Positions 1 through 7,930 of a stretch of 64,000 nucleotides of DNA are shown here, one piece after another. The translations under genes and the position numbers were made by a program. The DNA is from Cesiribacteraceae bacterium YIM B00369 (GTDB lineage: Bacteria; Bacteroidota; Bacteroidia; Cytophagales; Cyclobacteriaceae): assembly GCA_017948555.1 (NCBI GenBank), contig JAFMYY010000008.1, positions 62,001 through 126,000 of the forward strand, in the 5' to 3' direction. The notes under the pieces were generated by a model. It did no database searches. It saw only the letters and a list, made by a program, of their open reading frames with translations, and was not told the DNA's origin. The stretch's first letter is position 1, and every line of letters starts with the position of its first letter.

Positions 1-371
1 AATTATTCAGCAATGTTTCTTTATGGATAGCTTTGGCCTTTCCCGCAGGAATTGCCCTGCACGACTTTATTCTGTTTCCGGCATACAGGAAGGCCAATCA
101 TTTCCTCACAGATTACCAGGTAAAGCGGGAGAAGCAGGGGAAAACATCCAGGCGCTGGATCAATCATATAAGAGTGCCGGTGGTGTTGAGTTTTCTGCTG
201 TTGCTTTGCTATTTTCCAATCATTCTAAGGCTGGTGGCTGACCAAAGGCCCAAAAATACCGGATTAAGCCAGGATTCCTACCTGTACCGCTGGCTGATCG
301 TTACCGCTGTTCTGGCAGCAGGCTCTGCCCTGGCCTATTTCCTGCGGGAGCGCAGAAGCAGGCAGCATTAA
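1..371 (+). CDS. C-terminal part of an integral membrane protein (5' truncated by window edge)
   Basis: The reading frame is open from the first bases of the window (frame starting at base 3) to a TAA at 369-371, so only the last ~122 residues are present. Two hydrophobic stretches are visible: one around VVLSFLLLLCYFPIIL and one around WLIVTAVLAAGSALAYFL. They are separated by a short polar loop, and the tail is basic (RERRSRQH). This indicates a membrane protein ending in the cytoplasm. I do not recognise the family. The internal ATG at 23 is in another frame and is not a likely gene. Confidence 0.6.
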   Translation, partial: LFSNVSLWIALAFPAGIALHDFILFPAYRKANHFLTDYQVKREKQGKTSRRWINHIRVPVVLSFLLLLCYFPIILRLVADQRPKNTGLSQDSYLYRWLIVTAVLAAGSALAYFLRERRSRQH

Positions 372-652
372 GGAAAGAGGATTAAATTGGTGATAATTAC
401 TGTTCAAATGTGATTTTTCACCTCTTTTATTTACTATTTGCTGTTATTTTCCATTTTTCTCTTTACTTATTAATTTTAATATATTGTTAATTGTCAGCTT
501 GTTTAAAGTTGTTTAATAATTAATGTCAAACATTGAACATTTTAAGGTAATTTCCGGATTTTATAATAAATATTACACGCGCTTTTATTTTATGATTAAG
601 TTTTAACTGCCACTATCTAAATGCTTAAGTTTGAATAACCAGAAACTTAGGT

Positions 653-1279
653 ATGAAAAACAGGGGAAGGTTATTACTTATAGTTGTAATTTTAATAATA
701 TGCTTTATCGGGATTGGTTATATTTTCTGGCAGCAGGAGATAAAGTATATCCTTCCAACTCCTGTTCCCCAAAATTATGTTGAGGTAAAGCCTCAATCGA
801 AGATATTGCCCGACAGTTCAGGAATAATTTCATCTGAAGGGCCGTACTTTCTTCATTTTTTTAATCCGGACTGCCCTTGCAGCAGGTTTAACCTGAAGCA
901 TTTTAACTACCTGGCTACAACTTACGGGAAAGAAATCAGCTTTGCCGTTATAATCCCTGATTATGCAGACACGGAGGAAGCCGGAAAGCAAATCCCTCAG
1001 AATATTCCTGTTTATAAAGATGTTGCCGGCAGAATTGCTTTGGCCTGTGGCGTATATTCTTCACCTCAGGCGGTTATTGTGGATAAGGAAGGGAAGATTT
1101 ATTTCAGGGGAAACTATAACAAATCCCGCTACTGCACCCAAAAAGACAGTAATTATGCTGAGTTGGCCCTGCTGGATTATCTGAATGGAAGGTCAGTGCA
1201 GGATTATGGTATTCTGGCCACAAGGTCTTATGGATGCGAATTTAAAGATGAGGGAATATTTAACCTGATAAAGTTTTAA
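653..1279 (+). CDS. Membrane-anchored thioredoxin-fold protein with CPCS motif
   Basis: A 208-residue protein. An N-terminal hydrophobic segment (about residues 7-27) acts as signal anchor. A thioredoxin-like core follows: HFFNPDCPCSRFNLKHF has the position and spacing of a redox motif (here CPCS rather than CxxC), and SSPQAVIVDKEGKIYFRG is the cis-Pro plus beta-strand part of TlpA/AhpC-like folds. The second active-site cysteine is Ser, so a classical dithiol oxidoreductase is doubtful; peroxidase-like or other thiol chemistry is possible. Further cysteines occur near the C-terminus (SRYCTQ, SYGCEF). It lies 3 nt upstream of the GAF sensor gene, suggesting co-expression. A role in periplasmic redox sensing is inferred. 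Confidence 0.75.
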   Translation: MKNRGRLLLIVVILIICFIGIGYIFWQQEIKYILPTPVPQNYVEVKPQSKILPDSSGIISSEGPYFLHFFNPDCPCSRFNLKHFNYLATTYGKEISFAVIIPDYADTEEAGKQIPQNIPVYKDVAGRIALACGVYSSPQAVIVDKEGKIYFRGNYNKSRYCTQKDSNYAELALLDYLNGRSVQDYGILATRSYGCEFKDEGIFNLIKF

Positions 1280-1282
1280 GAA

Positions 1283-2725
1283 ATGAATGGTCAGCTGCAA
1301 TTAACAAAAAGCGACAGAGCTTTTTTCTTCAGGAAAATTAATGAGAAGTCGGACAGGATTATGCAAATAGCCATGGTCCTGTATTTTCTCAATGGTATTT
1401 TCCTGGCTTTCTTTTACGATACCTGGCTGGTGGGGTTAGGTGTCGGAGGCTTGTGCCTGCTTGCTTATTTTTCTGCAAAATTCCTTTTGCCCGAATCTGT
1501 ACTGCACCAATATGTAGCAAGTGCGGTATTTCCCGTTTTTATGGCCCAATTCATTTATCAGATGCATGGTTTATTTGAAATGCATTTCTGGGTGTTTGTG
1601 GCAACTACTCTTTTAATTACCTATCAAAACTGGAAATTGTTTATTCCATTATCTGTCGTAATCCTTGTACATCATGCCGGTTTTGCCTGGCTGCAATTTA
1701 CAGGTATAAAGGAGGTGTATTTTACGCAGATGGATTATATGGATTTGCAGACCTTTCTTTTCCATGCAACACTGGCTGTTTTGATAGTGGCAATTTGTGC
1801 TTACTGGTCTTATGACCTTTCTCAGAAAACGATTGAAGACGGGCTTCGGCAAAAGGAGCTGGAAAGGCAGCTTAAAAATGTAGATAAGAACATTCTTTTT
1901 GCTGAAGATATCAGTAAAGGAAATTTACAAAAGGATTACCAAATTGAGAATGAGGATGATCATTTGGGTAAGGCTCTTACAGAAATGCAGCAAAGTTTGC
2001 TTAAAGCCCGTGAAAGAGAACAGCAGGAGCGCTTTATTAGTCAGGGCATGGCACTGATTAATGAAACCTTGAGGAAGCACATGAATAATATTCAGGAACT
2101 CGGGGACCAGGTTTTACACCAGCTTATAGTTTACCTTAAACTTAATCAGGGCGCTTTTTTTGTATTGGAGGATGAAAATGATCAAAAGCAGCTTGTACTG
2201 AAATCGTGTTATGCTTACAACAGGAAGAAGTATAAAGAAAAAGTGGTGGAGATCGGGCAGGGGCTGGCAGGCCAGGCCTTTCTTGAAAAAGATTATATTT
2301 ATATAACTGATGTTCCGCAAGGGTATACAACCATAACCTCCGGTTTGGGGGAATCCACGGCTTCCAGTATACTCATTGTGCCAATGATAAATAATTCTGA
2401 AGTGGTTGGAGTGCTTGAAGTGGCTTCCCTGCAAAAAATACCAACCGGTTACATTGAATTTTTACTAAAGGTTTCGGAAAGCATTGCCTCAACTATATTG
2501 TCAGCCAAAACCAATGACCGCACCACAAGCCTGCTTGAGAAGGCCAGGCTGCAATCAGAGGCTCTGCTTACAAGGGAGGAGGAGATGAAGCAAAGTATGG
2601 AAGAACTGGTGTCAACTCAGGAGGAGATGAACAGAAGGTCGAAGGAGTTTGAAAAATTACTCAGTGAAAGGGAAAATGAAATTCAGAATCTCCGTAATAA
2701 ATTAAAGGAAAGCCAGGCAGCGTAA
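1283..2725 (+). CDS. Multi-pass membrane sensor with HAMP-like linker, GAF domain and C-terminal coiled coil
   Basis: 480 residues. About five hydrophobic helices occupy residues 26-175 and include an M/H-rich helix (MHGLFEMHFWVF) like the multi-pass sensor regions of some chemotaxis receptors. A HAMP-like helical linker follows (about 190-250), then a GAF domain (about 265-410, with GQGLAGQAF and SSILIVPMINNSEVVGVLEVAS), then a coiled coil (about 415-480, with repeated EEEMKQSMEELVSTQEEM-type heptads). No histidine kinase, GGDEF or methyl-accepting output domain is present, so it must signal through a partner or by its coiled coil. The start follows the thioredoxin-fold gene after 3 nt. Known from family: similar GAF/coiled-coil proteins are common in Cytophagales. 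The signal sensed is unknown. Confidence 0.75.
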   Translation: MNGQLQLTKSDRAFFFRKINEKSDRIMQIAMVLYFLNGIFLAFFYDTWLVGLGVGGLCLLAYFSAKFLLPESVLHQYVASAVFPVFMAQFIYQMHGLFEMHFWVFVATTLLITYQNWKLFIPLSVVILVHHAGFAWLQFTGIKEVYFTQMDYMDLQTFLFHATLAVLIVAICAYWSYDLSQKTIEDGLRQKELERQLKNVDKNILFAEDISKGNLQKDYQIENEDDHLGKALTEMQQSLLKAREREQQERFISQGMALINETLRKHMNNIQELGDQVLHQLIVYLKLNQGAFFVLEDENDQKQLVLKSCYAYNRKKYKEKVVEIGQGLAGQAFLEKDYIYITDVPQGYTTITSGLGESTASSILIVPMINNSEVVGVLEVASLQKIPTGYIEFLLKVSESIASTILSAKTNDRTTSLLEKARLQSEALLTREEEMKQSMEELVSTQEEMNRRSKEFEKLLSERENEIQNLRNKLKESQAA

Positions 2726-2917
2726 AATGTCCCTCTTTTGAATATGACCTGTTCAAACCACCCTGAATGCCAAGGGTATATTCTTTCTGCATTCCTGCGG
2801 GTTTACAGGGGGCAGAGATGATTTTGGGGGCGAAAAGTTGAAAATTGCACAGCCTGACGCTAAAGTGGATAAGATTCTGTTTTCCATAAAATTTATTGCT
2901 ATATTACCAATTCACGG

Positions 2918-2948
2918 TGGTAAAACAGCGATGGTGGTTATTTTACCA
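2918..2948. promoter_or_regulatory. Inverted repeat TGGTAAAA-N15-TTTTACCA upstream of Crp/Fnr-type gene
   Basis: Two perfect 8-bp arms (2918-2925 and 2941-2948) are separated by 15 nt, ending 31 nt before the ATG of the regulator gene. The arrangement could be an operator, for example for autoregulation. That is inference from position and symmetry only. Confidence 0.35.
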
Positions 2949-2979
2949 TATTTCTATACTGCTTAGTAAATGAAAAAAT

Positions 2980-3585
2980 ATGGATTTAAAACAAAAACTG
3001 GCGGAATACATCAGGAACTTCAATTTTTTAACTGAAGATGAGGTTCAGCTTATCGTTGAGAGTACCATTGTTAAATCCTTCAAAAAAGGCACTCTGTTAC
3101 TGAAAAAAGGGCAGGTTCCTGATAAATGTTATATGATTCTGGAGGGCTGCCTGAGAGAATACCTGCCTTTGGATGGGGAAGAAAAGTCCACAGCTTTTTA
3201 TATGGAGGGGGAAACTGTAACCCCTTATACCAGTTCCGGACCAGGTGCCCCTTCAAAGCAGGCTTTGGAATGTGTGGAAGACTGTATTCTGACTATCAGC
3301 AATCAGAATTTTGAAGATGAACTACGCCGTAAACTCCCCCGGCTTGATGCAATTATTCAGCATGTTGCCAAAGAGAAACTGGGAAAAGCTAAAGAAGAAT
3401 GGGCCAATTTCATTTCCTCATCTCCGGAAGAGCGCTATACCGCTCTTCTTGAAACTAAACCAGCTCTTTTCAACAGAGTTCCCCAGCACCAGATAGCAAG
3501 TTATCTTGGAATAAAACCTGAATCTTTAAGCCGGATTCGTAAGCGGCTTCTGTTTAAAGCTAAACTGTCCGAAGATTTGGTATAG
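2980..3585 (+). CDS. Crp/Fnr-family transcriptional regulator
   Basis: 201 residues. Residues about 10-115 form a cyclic-nucleotide-binding beta-roll (KKGTLLLKKGQVPDKCYMILEGCLREYL). Residues about 140-195 form a short winged-helix part, with QHQIASYLGIKPESLSRIRKRL as the recognition helix. This is the common Bacteroidota type of Crp/Fnr protein without the canonical cAMP-binding residues, so the effector is unknown. Start: the ATG at 2980 gives the normal family N-terminus. A perfect 8-bp inverted repeat just upstream may be its own operator. Confidence 0.85.
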   Translation: MDLKQKLAEYIRNFNFLTEDEVQLIVESTIVKSFKKGTLLLKKGQVPDKCYMILEGCLREYLPLDGEEKSTAFYMEGETVTPYTSSGPGAPSKQALECVEDCILTISNQNFEDELRRKLPRLDAIIQHVAKEKLGKAKEEWANFISSSPEERYTALLETKPALFNRVPQHQIASYLGIKPESLSRIRKRLLFKAKLSEDLV

Positions 3586-3715
3586 TCTGTGCCTGATGAA
3601 TCCCTTTTTGCTGTCATCCTGACTTCAGATTATGAATGGTTTCTCCGGAAGCAGGACTGACAAACAATAGGGAATTAGAAATATACATCAGACACAGCCA
3701 GTAGTTAGGGTGGGC

Positions 3716-6112
3716 TTAGAAATAAATCCGGTAAAGTAAATTAGGGGTAAGACCTACTTGGCGTTCGTATCCTATGCCATCAGCTTTGCGTGCATCATAA
3801 AACTCATTTACACGGGCCTGATTATTGGTTACATTATCTATGGTCAGGTACAGCTCATGAGTGGTTTTTATTTTGTTCCACTTATATCTGGCACTGATAC
3901 TGATATTTACCAGTTCATCCAGCTTACTTTGGTAGGCTTTGCTGTAATCGTAAATTCTGCCACCGGCAACATCTGCTGCCACATTTCCCCTGGTGTCCCG
4001 GAGTAAAGGAACAATATACCGGCCACCACCAAAATAAGCTTTTGTATTCAGGGAAAGGATCTGATTATTTTTCCGGCCTAATCCGGAAAACTCTTTTCCG
4101 CCCAGCACATTTACCAGATAATTGCCATTGAAGCGGGTATTTCTCTCCACACCATCTAAGGCTGTGTATTTTGATTCGTATAAAGAAACATTGAAAAGGG
4201 CATAATAGCCTCTGCTGAGAAATCTTTCGAGGGTCAGTTCCACACCATAATTTTTACCGGTACCTTTATTTACAAGGTCCACGTATTTTAGCTCCAGCCC
4301 TTCATTTAGTGTGGAGTAGGAGCTTGATTCATTATTCTCAACAGGAATATTGTATAAATCCTGGTAATAAACTTCTGACTTAAGCCTGATATTTTCGGTT
4401 ATATATCTTTCATAACCTAATATGTAATGGTTGGCTCTCAGCAGTCCCAGGTCCAGGTTTGGAGTGGTAAAAGAGCCATCGGATTCCTGTACCCTTGCAA
4501 AATAATTATGGATGCTCTCCATGGTGCTGTGGTTGCCGTACCCGAAACTTAATGCTCCGGAATTTGACAGGTTGTAGTTAATTGCAAAACGGGGTTCCAG
4601 GGTATAATTATTATTGAACAGCACATTTGTATTGTGGATACCGCTTACTATGGTAAATTTTTCATTCAGCCTGTATTTCCAGTTAATAAAGCTGCTGAGG
4701 GATCTGATGTTTTCATTAAAATCAAGCAGTTTCATTCTCTCCTGCTTATCATCCGGCATACTTTGTTCCATATCCTGGTTGAATACAGCAAAACGGATGC
4801 CTGCATCAATTTTGTGCTGTGCATTGATTTTATGATTATATACAGAGTTAGCCCGGTAGGTACGTTTAACCATATCCGAATTAAAATTCAGCCGCTGGAG
4901 GGATTCAGGTTCCTGCGGGCCGGTTTTTTCATAAACCCTGTCCTTAATTCCTTCTTCGGAGTAAAGAAAGGTGGTTACAAGATAACCTGCAGGAGAAATA
5001 TTGATCGTATGATTTGCCCCTGTATTAAGCAGGTAGGCACCTTTTTTGTAGTCTTTTGTTGTAGTCGTCCTGGCAAAATCTTCTCCCGGGGCAATCCATA
5101 CACCAGGGTCCACATCCCCGAACAAAAAACTGCTTTTGCCCTGCAGTCCGAAAATGGAGAAGGCACCAAATCTATCAGTGGGCAGCCATAATTTAAAGGA
5201 GGCATCCTGGAATTTCAAATCCACATCCATATCCACTAATCCTAAATCAGTAACAAGGCCCAGGGTGGAATTACGGTAATTCACCAGGTAAGAACCATTA
5301 TAGCCTTTCTTAAAAGGACCCTCCAGGGTAATATCGGTACCTAAGATGCCTAAGCCGAATATTCCTTCAAATTTTTCATTGTTCCCTTTCCGCATCCGTA
5401 TATCATATACTCCGGCTAAAGCATTTCCGAACCCGGCGGGGAAAGCACCGGTATAAAAATCAGAAGTGGAAAGTAAAGTGTTGTTCAATGAGTTAACAAT
5501 GCCGCTTACCGAATTTAAATCTCCAAAATGGTTCGGGTTTGATATCTGTGCCCCTTCCAGTCGCCATTGAACATATTTAGGGGAATTACCTCTTATAATA
5601 ATTTCATTGCCGCCGTCGGTGGAGGTGGCAACACCAGCGAAAGCAGAGGCTATTCTTGCAGGATCGTTCATAGCAACTGCATAGCGTGAGGTTTGCTCCG
5701 CAGAAACAGAACGGGCACTTACCAGTGCAAGATCATTCAAAGCATTTCCCCTGTTTTGGGGAGCGGCAATAATTACCTCGTTCAGCTTATAGGAATTTTC
5801 CGACAGACCAATTGTTAAAACTACCTCTTTGGCTGAGCTGACCTCTATATTTGATATTGTTTTATCTCCATAGCCAATATAGGTAACCTTTAAATTTACC
5901 CTTCCCGCAGGAACCTTGCTGATCCGGAATTCACCCTTGTTGTTTGTGGTTGCTCCGGTCAGGGTATCGGTACCTGAAATAACCACAGTGGCACCAACAA
6001 GGGGCAATTGTGTGTCCTCATCTATAATGGTTCCTCTGATGGTTTGACGGGGATTTTGTGCAAATGCTGTAATAGTTACAAGAATAAGAAGTGCTGCCAG
6101 TAATGTTCTCAT
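3716..6112 (-). CDS. TonB-dependent receptor with carboxypeptidase-regulatory N-domain
   Basis: 798 residues. Signal peptide about 1-18 (LLILVTITAFA), then a CarboxypepD_reg-like beta-sandwich (about 22-110, QTIRGTIIDEDTQLPLVGATVVISG), a plug region (about 115-240, including NEIIIRGNSPKYVQWRLEGAQI) and a C-terminal outer-membrane barrel ending in aromatic RIYF. There is no SusC-type plug signature and no SusD neighbour, so it belongs to the non-SusC TonB receptor group. The substrate is not evident. It lies downstream of the PhoD-like gene on the same strand but behind a strong terminator, so it probably has its own promoter. Confidence 0.88.
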   Translation of the reverse strand: MRTLLAALLILVTITAFAQNPRQTIRGTIIDEDTQLPLVGATVVISGTDTLTGATTNNKGEFRISKVPAGRVNLKVTYIGYGDKTISNIEVSSAKEVVLTIGLSENSYKLNEVIIAAPQNRGNALNDLALVSARSVSAEQTSRYAVAMNDPARIASAFAGVATSTDGGNEIIIRGNSPKYVQWRLEGAQISNPNHFGDLNSVSGIVNSLNNTLLSTSDFYTGAFPAGFGNALAGVYDIRMRKGNNEKFEGIFGLGILGTDITLEGPFKKGYNGSYLVNYRNSTLGLVTDLGLVDMDVDLKFQDASFKLWLPTDRFGAFSIFGLQGKSSFLFGDVDPGVWIAPGEDFARTTTTKDYKKGAYLLNTGANHTINISPAGYLVTTFLYSEEGIKDRVYEKTGPQEPESLQRLNFNSDMVKRTYRANSVYNHKINAQHKIDAGIRFAVFNQDMEQSMPDDKQERMKLLDFNENIRSLSSFINWKYRLNEKFTIVSGIHNTNVLFNNNYTLEPRFAINYNLSNSGALSFGYGNHSTMESIHNYFARVQESDGSFTTPNLDLGLLRANHYILGYERYITENIRLKSEVYYQDLYNIPVENNESSSYSTLNEGLELKYVDLVNKGTGKNYGVELTLERFLSRGYYALFNVSLYESKYTALDGVERNTRFNGNYLVNVLGGKEFSGLGRKNNQILSLNTKAYFGGGRYIVPLLRDTRGNVAADVAGGRIYDYSKAYQSKLDELVNISISARYKWNKIKTTHELYLTIDNVTNNQARVNEFYDARKADGIGYERQVGLTPNLLYRIYF

Positions 6113-6265
6113 CGGTAAGAAGATTAAAAATTATCAATAATGCGAAGATGGTATTGCTTAATTTTTAATCCATTGACTTTAGTTAAGAAATGAAAAGAAC
6201 CGCCCGGGAGCAGCGTAATGGCATAACATTTCCCGGCATTTCATCGGGTAAACAAACAGGGGGCT

Positions 6266-6321
6266 AAAAAAAAGAATGGCATTATGGTTGGCAGGACGGG
6301 CCCGCCAACGATAATGCCATT
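6266..6321 (-). terminator. Rho-independent terminator after the PhoD-like gene
   Basis: Arms at 6275-6292 and 6304-6321 form an 18-bp stem with one mismatch and an 11-nt loop. On the minus strand the stem is followed by a run of eight T (6266-6273). It ends transcription of the phosphatase gene before the downstream receptor gene. Confidence 0.85.
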
Positions 6322-6360
6322 TGAAACTTCTCTGTTTTTACTCCCTGCCGGAAGTAACCT

Positions 6361-7398
6361 TTAATTTTTTATACCAATTTTCTGATTCAGGAACACTTCT
6401 CCATTTTCTCCTTTTAGAGCAAAATCCATAATTTTTCCTTCCCAGTCAATATTAAGAACTCCATAATGTAAGGCAACAATCAGCTTTCCTTCCCTGTACC
6501 GGTTTGGTTCATCTTTGTATTCCTTCCAGGTGTGCGTAAGGCCGCTGCAGGTAATTTCATGCAAAGGCAGAGTATCGTTAAGCTGGATTTTAGATACCTC
6601 CCCGATATGCCTGTCGCCACTTAATAAAACCGGATTCTTTACACCTGAGGATGCTATAAGGTTCAATAGCTTCTGACGTTCAGCAGGGAAGTTGGCCCAT
6701 TTTTCATAAGGGTGCTCCTCAGGGATAAACTGAATACCCGAAGCAATAAGGTTAATTCGGGCAGTACTGTTTTTTAAGCCCTCTTCCAGCCATTTCCACT
6801 GCGTCTCCCCCAGAATGGTGCCTTCTCTGTTCGGAAGGTATTGGCCGTTTTCGCGATAGAGGGTGTCCCGGTGGTAACGGGCATCCAGCAGGAAAATTTT
6901 CACTGCATTTTCACCACTCCCGTACTCGTAAGAGGTATAGGCGCCGGCCTGTTTGCGGCGGGGGCTTTGCGCAGGTTCATCCAGAAAATCCAGCATTAAC
7001 ATCTGGCTGGAATCTTTTTTAGTATAGTGTGTGCCTCCATCGTTAATTCCAAAGTCGTGGTCATCCCATATGCCGGTAATTTTGGTGGATGCTCTTAATT
7101 TGCTGTACTCAGGCTGTTTTTTTTGCACTTCATACTTTCCTTTTAAAACAGCCATATCCCTGGTGTCCCCGTAAATATTATCACCAAGCCAGATCCAAAC
7201 ATCCGGTTTCTCTTCTAATATAAAAGGCCACAGAGGCTGGGGCTTGTCCTGTCTGTTACACGAACCAAAAGCAATTGTATGGACATTATCTGCATTTTCA
7301 GGCTTTTTACTGCTTGTTTCTGTACGGCTCCCGGGCTCTGGAGAACAGGCAGCAAATGCGGTTAATAAAAAAAGGTATAAGAGATTTTGCTTACGCAT
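6361..7398 (-). CDS. PhoD-like alkaline phosphatase/phosphodiesterase lipoprotein
   Basis: 345 residues. The N-terminus is a lipoprotein signal with lipobox FAAC (Cys18). The metallophosphatase core of the PhoD family is clear: FGSCN (about 44-48), WIWLGDNIYGDTRDM (about 68-82), GIWDDHDFGINDGG (about 108-121), LLDARYHRD and LLSGDRHIGE (about 258-267). These provide the Asp/Asn/His metal ligands. PhoD enzymes hydrolyse phosphomono- and diesters, using Fe3+ and Ca2+ in the studied members. Here it should sit on the cell surface or facing the periplasm. Neighbouring TonB receptors and a secreted phosphodiesterase suggest a joint role in scavenging organic phosphate. Confidence 0.88.
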   Translation of the reverse strand: MRKQNLLYLFLLTAFAACSPEPGSRTETSSKKPENADNVHTIAFGSCNRQDKPQPLWPFILEEKPDVWIWLGDNIYGDTRDMAVLKGKYEVQKKQPEYSKLRASTKITGIWDDHDFGINDGGTHYTKKDSSQMLMLDFLDEPAQSPRRKQAGAYTSYEYGSGENAVKIFLLDARYHRDTLYRENGQYLPNREGTILGETQWKWLEEGLKNSTARINLIASGIQFIPEEHPYEKWANFPAERQKLLNLIASSGVKNPVLLSGDRHIGEVSKIQLNDTLPLHEITCSGLTHTWKEYKDEPNRYREGKLIVALHYGVLNIDWEGKIMDFALKGENGEVFLNQKIGIKN

Positions 7399-7930
7399 GG
7401 TAAAGGATTAATTAACGGTTAGTGATGCTTATTTGCCGCGATTTTAGAAAATTTTAAAACAAAGGGCGCACAGGATTATAAATAGTAATGGTTTTATAAT
7501 ACCTGAAACAATCCCGTAACACGCACTCTTTACTGCCAACCCGCTGATAGCCATATTTCAGAACAGGCTATCTCCCTGTTCGTGCAGGTTAAAATCCACT
7601 TCCGGGAATTCAAAAACTATATGCGGTTGCCGCGGGCTCCTGTAAGGAAAGGCTTGATCGTGAGGATTTTGACAGGGTAAAGATCATGTCCGGCAAAGTT
7701 TTTTCATGTGGCCCGGCCTGCGGAAATTAATTGCATTTAGCAGGGAAATCAGCTTAACTGGTTTGGTAGCTGATATTTCTTAAAAATCAACTTTCTGTTA
7801 AGTCATTTAAGGATGTTAAAAATTAACATCTCTAAAGCGCCCGTTCCATCTACTTTCGCAGCACAGTTCACCTGAGTGTGACTATTGACTTTACCGGTTT
7901 AGTCTTTTATTAATTTTTAACTCTAATTAA
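7399..7930. other. Intergenic region between divergent phosphatase and receptor genes
   Basis: 532 bases with no convincing coding frame. It must carry promoters for both flanking genes. On the plus strand, TACTTTCG at 7851-7858 resembles the Bacteroidota -7 box TAnnTTTG, but no good -33 box lies at the usual spacing. No riboswitch-like fold was recognised by eye. Confidence 0.4.
7851..7858 (+). promoter_or_regulatory. Possible -7 box of the 7931 receptor gene
   Basis: TACTTTCG differs at one base from TAnnTTTG and lies 72 nt before the ATG. The -33 position (7828-7831) reads ATCT, which does not match TTTG, so this is a weak call. Confidence 0.3.

Noticed and set aside
4634-5191. 185-codon plus-strand frame opposite the TonB receptor gene
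   Set aside because: The receptor frame is unambiguous and the antisense product has no recognisable domain or plausible start signal.
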